From positions 30,767-94,766 of the forward strand of contig JANQLS010000041.1 in NCBI GenBank assembly GCA_028280485.1: a DNA stretch of 64,000 nucleotides. The letters run 5' to 3'. Both the position numbers and the translations under genes were made by a program. The DNA comes from Planctomycetota bacterium (lineage in GTDB: Bacteria > Planctomycetota > UBA8108 > JACQVS01). Positions 41,311 through 50,531 of this stretch are shown in pieces (position 1 is the stretch's first letter; each line of letters begins with the position of its first letter). The notes below the pieces were generated by a model. That model was not told the DNA's origin and ran no database searches. It worked only from the letters and a program-made list of their open reading frames with translations.

Positions 41311-42720
41311 CTACCCTATAATTTCTTCAATCAACTTCCCGCCAAATTGAGACAACTGCTTATAACGACCGCCGTGGAAGTAGGTCAATTTGTTGTCATC
41401 TAAGCCGAGAAGATGGAGCAAGGTCACATGTACGTCGCGAATCGGATGAACCACTTCAACGGCTTTAGCACCAATTTCATCCGTGCCACCGATGATGGCT
41501 CCTTTTTTGGTTCCTCCACCGGCGAAGAACATGTTCATGGCATCGATATTGTGTCCGCGGCCTAATGAAGTCACTCCACCGCGATAGTTGTTATCAGGAG
41601 TACGACCGAATTCGCCAGTCCACACGACCAAAGTATCATCGAGCATCCCTCGGTCTTTTAGATCTTTGATCAAGCCGGCGATGGGTTTATCGACACTGGC
41701 GATTCTTGAGGAGTGACCTCGCTTCAAATAATCGTGACTGTCCCAGCCACCAGAGAAGATTTGTACGAAGCGAACACCCTTTTCAACCAAGCGTCTCGCC
41801 ATCAAACATTGGCGGCCGAAGGGTTCAGTGACTTTATTGTCTAAGCCATATTGCTCTTTGATCTTTTCGGGTTCCTTGTCGATGTTAACCACCCCAGGAA
41901 CGGATGCTTGCATTCTGAATGCCAACTCATAGTTTTCGATTCGAGCTTCGAGATCTCTGTGCAGGGGATGCTTATTCGCATGCTTTTTATTCAAGAATGC
42001 GAGTTCATCGAGTGCACGTCGTTGGTGTTCACGAGAAATGTGACTTTGAGGCTTTAAATCGAGAAGAGGTGAACCCACGGGGCGTAATCGAGTTCCTTGA
42101 TAGTGCGCGGGTAAAAAGCCATTCGACCAATTTGTAGGGCCAGCTTGGGGTAAGGCTAATTCGGTCATCACGACGAAGCCAGGCAGGTCTTGGTTTTCAG
42201 AACCTAAGCCGTATGTTACCCAAGAACCTAGTCCTGGGTCACCGCCGAGGCGACTTCCCGTATTCATGTGAAGAAGAGCCTCAGGGTGATTGAGGGATTC
42301 AGCCTGGCAACCCCGATAAACGCAAAGTTCATCGGCCACATTTGGATCGGCTAAATGATTCCACTGATCGGACATGTCGATGCCACTTTTACCAACCTTG
42401 CGAGATTTGAAGGGGCTTCCCACATAAAATCTTTTTCCGGTCAACAAGCCTTCGGTGCGCTTGGACTCCTTCAAGTGCATGCTGTTGAGCTTGGGCTTGG
42501 GATCGAAGGTGTCGACATGACTAGGGCCACCTTCCATGAAAAGCATGATGCAAGCCTTGGCTTTAGGTTTGTGCATCGGCTTCTTCGGAAAGAGAGGGCC
42601 TTGTTTTTCGCTTGCCTTATTTATTGCAGGCTTATCTTTTGCAATGAGGTCGGTCAATGCCAATGAGCCTAAGGAGGCACCGAGACCAAAGATAAAGTCG
42701 CGACGATTGCTATTGAACAT
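41311..42720 (-). CDS. DUF1501 family exported protein (second locus), Tat signal
   Basis: 469 residues, paralogous to the gene at 5952. NRRDFIFGLGASLGSLALTDL is the twin-arginine signal. Family blocks are ACIMLFMEGGPSHVDTFDPKPKLN, GSWVTYGLGSENQDLPGFVVM, FGRQCLMARRLVEKGVRFVQIFSGGWDSHDYLKRGH, DDTLVVWTGEFGRTPDNNYRGG, GRGHNIDAMNMFFAGGGTKKG and RDVHVTLLHLLGLDDNKL. The ribosome site GAGG overlaps the stop of the upstream DUF1549/1553 gene, so the two are coupled. Its last codons run into the right arm of the repeat next to the MITE-like element. Confidence 0.94.
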   Translation of the reverse strand: MFNSNRRDFIFGLGASLGSLALTDLIAKDKPAINKASEKQGPLFPKKPMHKPKAKACIMLFMEGGPSHVDTFDPKPKLNSMHLKESKRTEGLLTGKRFYVGSPFKSRKVGKSGIDMSDQWNHLADPNVADELCVYRGCQAESLNHPEALLHMNTGSRLGGDPGLGSWVTYGLGSENQDLPGFVVMTELALPQAGPTNWSNGFLPAHYQGTRLRPVGSPLLDLKPQSHISREHQRRALDELAFLNKKHANKHPLHRDLEARIENYELAFRMQASVPGVVNIDKEPEKIKEQYGLDNKVTEPFGRQCLMARRLVEKGVRFVQIFSGGWDSHDYLKRGHSSRIASVDKPIAGLIKDLKDRGMLDDTLVVWTGEFGRTPDNNYRGGVTSLGRGHNIDAMNMFFAGGGTKKGAIIGGTDEIGAKAVEVVHPIRDVHVTLLHLLGLDDNKLTYFHGGRYKQLSQFGGKLIEEIIG

Positions 42721-42729
42721 TTTTAAACC

Positions 42730-45522
42730 TCAATATACGTAAACAAATTCATTGGCATTCATGAGTAATAAACACGCATCCGCTAAAGCGCGTGTTTTTG
42801 CGTCGACCGTCCAGGGTTTGGGGTCGGGTACGTAATCGTTAAATCCGGGAAGCCATTCGGTGTAAGTGAAGGGCTTGCCCGAAAATTCTTCCACCAAAGA
42901 TCGAACGATCTCCTTGGGATAAGTCTTAGCTTTCGGCTGGTGTTCTTGGTGATACGTTTCCATTTGCTGGACGTATTTTTTCAGCCGAGTGAGTTCATCT
43001 GAATCGATGTTTCTTCCGAAAACCAGTTTAAAAGCGTACTTCAGTTGCTGTTTTAAACCCTTCCGCTCTTTTTGAAGCCTTAAGGCTAAACCGATGGAGC
43101 GATCGCTCATGATGTCACTATTTAGAAGAGTGAGAGCTTGAGGAGTCACCGCAGTGGTTTCCCTTCTTTCGCAAGAATCATTGGGATTGGGGTGGTTGAG
43201 AACCTGAAGGAAGGGATCAGCTTGACCTCTGATTCGATAAGCGTAGATCGACCGACGATTTCGCTCCTTTGGAGTTCGCGATGGTTGGTACGCTGGAGCG
43301 ATCGAAAATTGAATCATTCGAGGCTCTAAGGCGACTTCCATGTTGATTTCAGGTCGAACTGGGATTCCACCTAAAGTGGGGTTGAGTTCCCCGGTGATTC
43401 GTAACAAGCTATCCCGAATTTCTTCCGCGCTGAGCATTCGAGGAATGAATCGCGCGTAGGAATTATTGTTGGGATCTAACTTGTCCAATTGTTCGGGCTT
43501 GGCGTGCTGCGAAGATCTTTTGTAAGTTTCAGAAGTGAGAATGACCTTGTGAAGTTTTTTGAAACTCCAGCCATTCTCAATAAATGTTTTAGCTAACCAA
43601 TCTAGGAGCTCGGGGTGAGTGGGAGCACTTCCTTTGACTCCGAAGTTATTGGAAGTTTTTACGATCCCTTTTCCGAAGTGATATTGCCAAATCCGATTCA
43701 CAATCGATCGGGTCGATAACGAATTCTTAGGGTGAGCGATCCAGCGGGCTACAGCTAGGCGACGACCGTCTAAACTGTCAGGAACGAGGTAAGGATCTTC
43801 AGTTTTGACGCCAGGAACTTGAATGCCGAGTGAACTGAGGACTCCAGGATTCACCGCGGGTCCTTTGGCCGTTCGCGCTCCTCCTTCGAAGATATTATTC
43901 TGCGGTCGCCACTTCTGGTTGATCTTTTCTGGCTTGCGAAGTTTTCTCGCATTTTGCCAAACGTCTTGGCCGTTAAAGACGCTTTGCGCCATCGGCTTAA
44001 ATCGTTCCAAGCGACGACTCCAAATCCAGCAATCTTGTTCCCGGACCTTGAGCGTCCCTTCGTCGACATAATCTAATCCGACATGTCGCGGGGGTTTCTT
44101 GTCGTCTGGATCATCTTTACGTTCCTTTAGATTCTTGTATGGAAGATTGTTTTCTTTGTACCACTTTCTAGCTGCTGTTTCTCGTTTGTTAACTAATCGC
44201 TTGCGATCCTTTTCGGCGTAGTCAAAAAGCGACTTCACCAACTTGCGCTCGTTCTCAAAACCTACCTTACTTTCTTCGGGAAGAAATTCGGCGGGCATTT
44301 CGGCCGGTTGAGTGGCGGAGAAGGCAGCGTATAAGCGGTAATAATCTCTTGTTGGAATTGGATCGAATTTGTGATCGTGACATTTCGAACAACGCATGGG
44401 AATCGAAAGAAACGTTTGTCCAACCGTTTGGACTAAATCATCGCGATAAATTTGACGCGCTTCTTCCTGTGGGATCATCGCCGTTCCCCATGGACCCATT
44501 CTTAAGAATCCCGTAGCGACGATGGTTTCTGGAGTTTTATCGTCGAGTTCATCCCCAGCGAGTTGTTCGAGGATGAAACGGTTATAGGGTTTGTCTTTAT
44601 TGAATGAGCGAATGACGTAGTCTCGGTATCTCCAGGCGTTCGATCGTTCATAATCATTGGAGAAGCCTGAGGTGTCGGCGTAGCGAACTACATCGAGCCA
44701 GTGTTGCGCCCAGCGTTCTCCGTAGTGAGGACTGCTGAGATAATGATCGATTTGATCGTTCCAGGCTTGATCGGGATCTTTCTTCCATGCCTTCAAGAAA
44801 GTCTTTTGTTCCTTAATCGTTGGTGGAAGGCCCGTTAAATCATAAGAAAGTCTTTTGAGAAGAGTTTTGGGATCAGCTTGCTTACTGGCTTCGAGTTTGA
44901 GGCTCTTTAATTTTGCATCAATAAAGGCATCAACCGGATGTGTTTCCTTTTTAGGATTGGCGACGGGTGTCAAGGGTCTGAATGCCCACACCTCTTCTTT
45001 TTTATAGCGGCGATACGTCCATTCATCACTCGTACCACCACTGGTTGAAATCAAGATACCCTCTTTGGTTTCAACCTTAGTTTTCTCTTTTAGAAGCACT
45101 TCTTTTCTTTGGGCTTCATTTAGCCAAATGGCTCCGTCTTTAATCCACTTTTCAAAATGAGCGATCTCTTCTTCGGTGAGCCGATCGTTCTTTTTGGGCG
45201 GCATCTCTAAATCTTCCCAGCGGATGGCCGACATGAGAAGGCTCTTTTCGGGTTTACCGATGACGATGGAAGGTTCACCCGACTCACCACCTTTGAGTAG
45301 ACTCTCAAGGCTGCTGACGTCATAGTCGCCTTTGAGTCGGTTGGGCTTTTCCCCGTGACAACCGTAACATTTGTGTTTGAGAAGGGGATAGATCTTGAGG
45401 GCGAATAGCTTCCCCTTTTCCTCGTTAGTCTCCGCGTAGATATTAGAGGAGCTCATGCCCATCGAAGCGAATAGAACTCCACAAAGGACTAAGCTCGATA
45501 GGGGGAACGATTTTTTAATCAT
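42730..45522 (-). CDS. PSCyt1-DUF1549-DUF1553 planctomycete cytochrome protein
   Basis: 930 residues with a signal peptide (SFPLSSLVLCGVLFASMGMSSSNIYA). The N-terminal planctomycete cytochrome C domain (about 40-135) has CYGCH in LLKHKCYGCHGEKPNRLKGDYDVSS and ends LEMPPKKNDRLTEEEIAHFEKWIKDGA. DUF1549 spans about 205-420 (VDAFIDAKLKSLKLEASKQAD, GERWAQHWLDVVRYADTSGFSND, CSKCHDHKFDPIPTRDYYRLYAAFS with a second haem site). DUF1553 runs from about 580 (RRLAVARWIAHPKNSLSTRSIVNRIWQYHFGKGIV) to the end. Two haem sites suggest an envelope redox function. It lies between a GntR regulator gene and the coupled DUF1501 gene, all on one strand. Confidence 0.94.
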   Translation of the reverse strand: MIKKSFPLSSLVLCGVLFASMGMSSSNIYAETNEEKGKLFALKIYPLLKHKCYGCHGEKPNRLKGDYDVSSLESLLKGGESGEPSIVIGKPEKSLLMSAIRWEDLEMPPKKNDRLTEEEIAHFEKWIKDGAIWLNEAQRKEVLLKEKTKVETKEGILISTSGGTSDEWTYRRYKKEEVWAFRPLTPVANPKKETHPVDAFIDAKLKSLKLEASKQADPKTLLKRLSYDLTGLPPTIKEQKTFLKAWKKDPDQAWNDQIDHYLSSPHYGERWAQHWLDVVRYADTSGFSNDYERSNAWRYRDYVIRSFNKDKPYNRFILEQLAGDELDDKTPETIVATGFLRMGPWGTAMIPQEEARQIYRDDLVQTVGQTFLSIPMRCSKCHDHKFDPIPTRDYYRLYAAFSATQPAEMPAEFLPEESKVGFENERKLVKSLFDYAEKDRKRLVNKRETAARKWYKENNLPYKNLKERKDDPDDKKPPRHVGLDYVDEGTLKVREQDCWIWSRRLERFKPMAQSVFNGQDVWQNARKLRKPEKINQKWRPQNNIFEGGARTAKGPAVNPGVLSSLGIQVPGVKTEDPYLVPDSLDGRRLAVARWIAHPKNSLSTRSIVNRIWQYHFGKGIVKTSNNFGVKGSAPTHPELLDWLAKTFIENGWSFKKLHKVILTSETYKRSSQHAKPEQLDKLDPNNNSYARFIPRMLSAEEIRDSLLRITGELNPTLGGIPVRPEINMEVALEPRMIQFSIAPAYQPSRTPKERNRRSIYAYRIRGQADPFLQVLNHPNPNDSCERRETTAVTPQALTLLNSDIMSDRSIGLALRLQKERKGLKQQLKYAFKLVFGRNIDSDELTRLKKYVQQMETYHQEHQPKAKTYPKEIVRSLVEEFSGKPFTYTEWLPGFNDYVPDPKPWTVDAKTRALADACLLLMNANEFVYVY

Positions 45523-45595
45523 TGTTTTAAGACTGAATTTGGAGTTGAGTTTTTGTTTTCAAGTGAAGAAGTGTTTTCGGCGGCGCATTCCAACA

Positions 45596-46198
45596 TTACT
45601 GGATATTCTCTTTAATCGCTTTCTGAGCGAGCGCCGTCTTCTTTTGTTTTAAGGCTTCTACAATTGCCAGGTGTTCGGCATAGACATCATCATAGTTGTC
45701 TAAGCGAGCGTAGGTCATCAACATTTGAGAGCAGAGACCTTTCCAAGTCGCGAGAAACTCACTTCCTCCACATTCAAGGAGGACGGTTTCGTGAAAGGCT
45801 AAGTCGGCCTGTGCAACTCGGCTGGTACTCCCGGATGAACAAGCAGCTTGCAAGTCCGCGAGAGCTTCTTCAATTTTTGTGAGCCCAGCCTCGGTGAGAT
45901 TCTTGAGGCCTGTCTTGATGACGTAACACTCAATTTGCTGACGTAAGGAAGTGATGAATGTTCGATTTTTTGGGTCCGGTGGTGTATTGACCGTCACCCC
46001 GCGATTGGCCTCATAGGCGAGGAGGCCTTCTTGAGCTAATTGGAGAAACGCATCCCGAACGGGTCCACGGCTGACCCCGAATTTTTTGGCAAATTCGGTT
46101 TCACGTAGTGCCTGACCGGGCTGGAGCGTGCCTTTTATTACCTGATCTCGGATTTGATCGGTGACTTGCTCTCGAATGGTTCGGGAAATGATTTTCAT
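45596..46198 (-). CDS. GntR-family regulator, FadR/FCD subgroup
   Basis: 200 residues. Winged helix at about 5-70: TIREQVTDQIRDQVIKGTLQPGQALRETEFAKKFGVSRGPVRDAFLQLAQEGLLAYEANRGVTV. The FCD ligand domain follows, with metal-type ligands in QADLAFHETVL (Asp and His) and YAEHLAIVEAL (His). FCD regulators usually answer to organic acids or sugars acids. Its stop is 73 bases before the start of the PSCyt1 gene on the same strand, so control of that pair is plausible. A 14-base perfect palindrome lies 56 bases ahead of its start. Confidence 0.92.
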   Translation of the reverse strand: MKIISRTIREQVTDQIRDQVIKGTLQPGQALRETEFAKKFGVSRGPVRDAFLQLAQEGLLAYEANRGVTVNTPPDPKNRTFITSLRQQIECYVIKTGLKNLTEAGLTKIEEALADLQAACSSGSTSRVAQADLAFHETVLLECGGSEFLATWKGLCSQMLMTYARLDNYDDVYAEHLAIVEALKQKKTALAQKAIKENIQ

Positions 46199-46216
46199 AA
46201 GCTCTTAATATTCAGT

Positions 46217-46267
46217 GGATTAGGTATAATCCGGCTGCGGATTAAAAACAGTTAATTGTTAACAATT
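46217..46267. promoter_or_regulatory. Candidate operators upstream of the GntR regulator
   Basis: AATTGTTAACAATT (46254-46267) is a perfect palindrome, extendable to 20 bases with one mismatched pair. It contains the TTGT-n-ACAA form usual for GntR sites (GT...AC). Nearer the gene, GGATTA-GGTA-TAATCC (46217-46232) is a second perfect dyad. Either would suit autoregulation. Confidence 0.55.
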
Positions 46268-46370
46268 TACTGGAATCCGCTCAGAGCTTCAAGGATGAAA
46301 ATGGGAGATTGTTCAAATTTGGAAGATTTGGAGGGAGGACTTTTCAGCAGGGCATTCCATAGAAGACCAT

Positions 46371-46790
46371 CTGTAGGGGCAGGGCTCATAAACGGCTTAC
46401 GCCAAGAAATGGCCTGCCCGACTCCTCAAACGAAGGTGTTGGTCTTAAACGTTGGTTCATTTTTGAGCAATTCATTAGTAAGCCCGGAGCGTAAGCGACG
46501 GGATACTTCATCGCGATGAATCATCTCCATCGGTACGTCCTAAGGGATAATTCAGGCAATTAATTCCCACCCACGAAATACTTTAGCATTGTCCCGTCGC
46601 TCACGCTCTGGGCTAACTAACGGTGGCGATTGAATAATCGGAATCGAATAATTCACATTGGCAAGGGGTGGCGCTACTGTGAATCACTCATCGCCTGTAC
46701 TTGGAAGCAAAGTGGTTTGTAATTTTCCTTAACTAGCCCGAAGCGCTAACGACGGAATTTACCCCTCGTTAACGCTTCGGGCTAGTTCAT
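46371..46790. repeat. Cluster of palindromic repeats between the GntR gene and the small dockerin-like gene
   Basis: Fills most of a 625-base gap. 46371-46420 is a CTGTAGGGGCAGGG element. 46479-46502 and 46593-46617 form an inverted pair of TAAGCCCGGAGCGTAAGCGA type. 46660-46681 is a lone GGCAAGGGGTGGCGCTACTG end. 46729-46790 is a compact inverted pair, TTAACTAGCCCGAAGCGCTA against its near complement ending CGGGCTAGTTCAT. Three families are thus nested or side by side. Confidence 0.85.
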
Positions 46791-46823
46791 TATTCAATTT
46801 AAATTTAATGGGCGTGTTTTCTC

Positions 46824-47201
46824 TTACGGCGCGCTCGGTTCGTCGCACAAGGGATATCCTTCGCAACTCAACTCATCTGCGGTGGGATCCACGCCACAAA
46901 CATTCGGAGGAGGGATCGGCGCACCATTTAAAAAGAGAGAAATCATGACGTTCATGCCATCGCTCATATCCATTTGCCCATCGTCATTGGTATCGACGGC
47001 GTCGTTGCAAGGAGCGACCCAAGAGTCTTTTCCGTTGAACAGAAATTGAAAGATCAATACGGCGTCAGTGATGTTGACGGATCCACTTTGATTGACATCT
47101 CCGCGGATGAAAAGTTCTTCTTGGCTTTGGGCTGAGCTTGTAGCCGGTAGTAAACAGGTAAAAAAGAAAGCAGCTGAAAGAATAAACAAGCGGCTTTTCA
47201 T
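46824..47201 (-). CDS. Small exported dockerin-like protein
   Basis: 125 residues from ATG 47201, with AAGGAG seven bases upstream; an in-frame extension to 47252 is rejected. Signal peptide LFILSAAFFFTCLLPATSSAQ. The mature part is nothing but one paired calcium-loop module: GDVNQSGSVNITDAVLIFQFLFNG, then DAVDTNDDGQMDMSDGMNVMISLFLNGAPIPPPNVCGVDPTADELSC. It is a free-standing version of the tail found on the proteins at 30326, 36301 and 37833. It could be a partner or spacer for the same, unseen, cohesin-like receptor. Confidence 0.88.
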   Translation of the reverse strand: MKSRLFILSAAFFFTCLLPATSSAQSQEELFIRGDVNQSGSVNITDAVLIFQFLFNGKDSWVAPCNDAVDTNDDGQMDMSDGMNVMISLFLNGAPIPPPNVCGVDPTADELSCEGYPLCDEPSAP

Positions 47202-47339
47202 TTCCAATCTCCTTAAATCCCGTTGAAGGTTTAAACAATAACGTGTCCTCACCTTCTTATGATCGGAATTTAAGGGACCTGCTCTTCAGAGGAACTCCAG
47301 GACTCAGATACCGATATTGATAGTTTCACTTTTTCTGAC

Positions 47340-50300
47340 TTATTCAGCTACATTAGTTTCGATAACTATTGGATTATCGGATTTACCGTAAAGCCACCTA
47401 TAAGCACGTTTGATATCTTCTAAGGCAAAGTACATCGCCGGGATCAAAATCAAGATGATGAAAGTGGCGAAGAGAATTCCAAATCCTAAGGTGATTCCCA
47501 TCGGGATTAGAAATTGAGCTTGAACACTCGTTTCTAAAAGAAGGGGAGTCAGACCTCCAAAGGTTGTCAGAGAGGTTAGGAGAATGGGGCGGAAACGAGC
47601 TGCACCCGCATCGCGAACGGCTTGGAGTAAAGGGCCGCCTTGATCTCGTTTATAGTTGATGTAATCCACGAGAACTAAGCTGTCATTGACCACCACTCCG
47701 GTCAGCGCAACTAAACCAAACATCGACAGAATAGTGAGGTCTACTCCCAAGATCATGTGACCCCAGACAGCACCCACCAATCCAAAGGGAATGGCGGATA
47801 CAACGATCAAGGGTTGGAGGTAAGACTTAAAAGGAATCGCCAGTAAGGCGAAGATTAAAAAGACAGCGAAGATAACCCCTTGAAGAAGCTCTTTCATCGT
47901 TTGAGTTTGATCTGCGCGTTGACCTTCATAGGTATAAGATAAGCCGGGGATGTCCGCGAGAAGAGTTTTGAGTTCTCCTTCTTTGAGTTTGTTTAAGATC
48001 TCATTGGCATTAGCATTCTTACTGGCATCGACTTGAGCGTAGACCGTAACCGTTCGTCTGCGGTCTCTCCGGTTGATGTTTGAAAATCCGTAACCAAACT
48101 CGGTTTCAGCCACTTGAGAGAAGGGCACTTCCAATCCACTTCGAGTTCGTATGCGCATCTGTTCAAGGTTGCTCAGTGATTTTCTATCCTCTTCGGGATA
48201 ACGCACCATCACTTTAACTTCATCTCGGCCTCGTTGAATGCGCTGGGCTTCTTCGCCGAAGAAAGCTTGGCGAACTTGTCTTCCTAATTCTTGGCGAGTG
48301 ATGTTTAAGGCCTCGCCAGCCGGTTTGATGGAAAGCTCCAGCTCCATCTTTCCCGTCTTGTGAGTGTTGGTAATCTCGTAGACCCCCTTTTGTCGAGCTA
48401 AGATTTCTTCCACGCGTTTGGTGGCGGCCTCTAAGCTTTTAAGGTCGGTGTGAGAAAGTTCGATCTCAATATCTTTTCCGGCTGAAAAAATTGATGAGGT
48501 AAAAGAAATATCTTTGAGTTCCGGAATGTTACCGGTTTTCTCTCTCCACAATTGAACGATCTGTGAATTGTTGAGCTTTCGATTTTCTGAAAGCGTTAAC
48601 TCGATCGTGACCTCTCCCATATGACTTCCCGTGTAGACCACTCCCATATTTCCAGCGTTCATGGCTTGGAGAGTTCGTTGGGGTTGCTCGCCAGAAGAAG
48701 CGAGCATATGTCGAATGGCCCCCTGAGTGTCTTCGGGATACTTTTTCTTCAATTCCTCTTCCATTTCAAGAGCCGCCTTCTCGAGAATTTGAACGACTCT
48801 TTCGGTTTCCTTAAAGGGGGAGCCTAAGGGAAGGTCGACGTAGGCACTGATGAAATCCGCGTCAACATTGGGGAAGAACCTAAACTTGACGAGGCCTCCG
48901 TTCACAATACCGATAGTGGAAATCAAGGTGGCTAAACCGATAGCGATGGTTAAGTAGCGCCAGTTGAGAGCTAGTTCTAAAGAGGGTTTGTAAACTTTGT
49001 CTATAAAGCGTTCGAGTAATTTGGCAAAAGCTTGTTGAAAGCGAACGAGGAAATTTGGATTCTCTTTCTTTATTTTCGTATGACCTAAGTGTGAAGGTAA
49101 GACGAATAAAGATTCAACTAATGAGAAAAGAAGTGCAGGGATGACGATGAGCGGAATCACGCTCATGATATTTCCCATCGTTCCCGAGACGGAGAGCAAT
49201 GGGATCATCGCCGCGACTGAAGTGAATACGGCAAAGACCACTGGCCGAGAGACCCTAGATACGCCTTCGATCGATGCTTTGAGAGGGTTAGAGCTGTTTT
49301 GTTGACGAGTATATATACTTTCACCGACAACAATGGCGTCATCGACCACAATTCCAAGAACGAGGATAAAGGCGAAGAGGGAGATCATGTTGATCGATAC
49401 CCCCAAGGTCGGCATCATCCATATTGCACCTAAAAAGGAGATCCCGATACCGACACAAACCCACATCGCGAGTTTTAATCTTAAGAACAAAGCTAAGATT
49501 AAGAAGACGAGCATGAACCCATAAAAGGCGTTCTTCAGCAGAAGTTCAGTACGACTTTTTAAATAGGCCGAAGTGTCTTGCCAAGTTTTGACCTCTAAGC
49601 CTTCCGGGAGTTCCTGTTTAATTTTATCTACATACTCAAAAACCGTGTCGGCGACCTGAATTGCATTTTGTTCACCCACTCGGAAGACTTGAAGTAAAAC
49701 TGCGGGTTTACCATCAAAGCTGGTGGATTGGTCGAGGTCTTCAAATCCATCGTAGACCTGAGCCACGTCACTTATCAAAACTCGGCTTCCATCGGGACGA
49801 TTGATCAAACTGATACGTTCAAAATCAGGTCCTCGATAAGCTTGTCCTTTAGTTCTTAAAAGGATATCACCTCCGCTGGTTTTGATCGCTCCTCCGGGAA
49901 GGTCTAAGGAGGAGTTTCGGATGGCGTTGGCGACGAAATCAAAAGTGATTCCGTACTGTCGTAAAGATTCCTCCGAAACTTCAACGGATATTTCGTATGG
50001 CTTCGCGCTGACCATTTTGACCTGAGTGATCCCAGGGAGATCTAAAAGATCATCGCGCATTCTTTCAGCCATCAATTTCAGAGATGCTTCATCGGTATCA
50101 CCGCTGATCGCTAAGTTGATGACCTGACTTCTCGTTAAAAGCTCTTGAATAACGGGCTTTTCGGCCTCTTCAGGAAAGGTGTCGATAGCATCGATTCTCA
50201 GCTTGATGTCATCCAAAGCGCGGCCTGGGTCCGTATCGTTTTCAAGTTCGATTCGAACGGTGGCTAATCCTTCTTGAGCCGTCGAGGTGATTTTTTTGAT

Positions 50301-50531
50301 GCCGACAACATCCTGAACTTCCTCCTCGATTTTGACACAGATACTCTCTTCAACTTCTTCGGGGGTGGCTCCCAAATGTTGAACGGAAACGGTAATCATT
50401 CCCGTCGAGAACTCAGGGAAGACTTCCATCTTCAAAGTGAGTAGTGTACTGAATCCTCCCACCACGATGGTGAGCATCAAGAGGTTGGAAGCAACCGAGT
50501 TTTCAGCGAACCAAGCGAGTGCTTTTTTCAT
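47340..50531 (-). CDS. RND efflux pump inner-membrane transporter, HAE1-like
   Basis: 1063 residues, usual for the family, with twelve helices and two periplasmic loops. Landmarks: MKKALAWFAENSVASNLLMLTIVVGG, MKVFPEFSTGMITVSV-like MEVFPEFSTGMITVSVQHLGATPEEVEESICVKIEEEVQDVVGIKKITSTAQEG, and the proton-relay helix FILVLGIVVDDAIVVGESIYTR with adjacent Asp pair. The second half has VALTGVVVNDSLVLVDYIN and LTSLTTFGGLTPLLLETS. The Asp pair indicates a hydrophobic drug or lipid-type exporter (HAE1) rather than a heavy-metal CzcA pump. Start overlaps the membrane fusion gene by four bases. Substrate unknown. Confidence 0.95.
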   Translation of the reverse strand: MKKALAWFAENSVASNLLMLTIVVGGFSTLLTLKMEVFPEFSTGMITVSVQHLGATPEEVEESICVKIEEEVQDVVGIKKITSTAQEGLATVRIELENDTDPGRALDDIKLRIDAIDTFPEEAEKPVIQELLTRSQVINLAISGDTDEASLKLMAERMRDDLLDLPGITQVKMVSAKPYEISVEVSEESLRQYGITFDFVANAIRNSSLDLPGGAIKTSGGDILLRTKGQAYRGPDFERISLINRPDGSRVLISDVAQVYDGFEDLDQSTSFDGKPAVLLQVFRVGEQNAIQVADTVFEYVDKIKQELPEGLEVKTWQDTSAYLKSRTELLLKNAFYGFMLVFLILALFLRLKLAMWVCVGIGISFLGAIWMMPTLGVSINMISLFAFILVLGIVVDDAIVVGESIYTRQQNSSNPLKASIEGVSRVSRPVVFAVFTSVAAMIPLLSVSGTMGNIMSVIPLIVIPALLFSLVESLFVLPSHLGHTKIKKENPNFLVRFQQAFAKLLERFIDKVYKPSLELALNWRYLTIAIGLATLISTIGIVNGGLVKFRFFPNVDADFISAYVDLPLGSPFKETERVVQILEKAALEMEEELKKKYPEDTQGAIRHMLASSGEQPQRTLQAMNAGNMGVVYTGSHMGEVTIELTLSENRKLNNSQIVQLWREKTGNIPELKDISFTSSIFSAGKDIEIELSHTDLKSLEAATKRVEEILARQKGVYEITNTHKTGKMELELSIKPAGEALNITRQELGRQVRQAFFGEEAQRIQRGRDEVKVMVRYPEEDRKSLSNLEQMRIRTRSGLEVPFSQVAETEFGYGFSNINRRDRRRTVTVYAQVDASKNANANEILNKLKEGELKTLLADIPGLSYTYEGQRADQTQTMKELLQGVIFAVFLIFALLAIPFKSYLQPLIVVSAIPFGLVGAVWGHMILGVDLTILSMFGLVALTGVVVNDSLVLVDYINYKRDQGGPLLQAVRDAGAARFRPILLTSLTTFGGLTPLLLETSVQAQFLIPMGITLGFGILFATFIILILIPAMYFALEDIKRAYRWLYGKSDNPIVIETNVAE

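Noticed and set aside
5313..46790. Repeats considered as CRISPR arrays
   Set aside because: The units are dispersed, palindromic, variable in spacing and paired as inverted copies; there is no regular repeat-spacer array and no cas gene.
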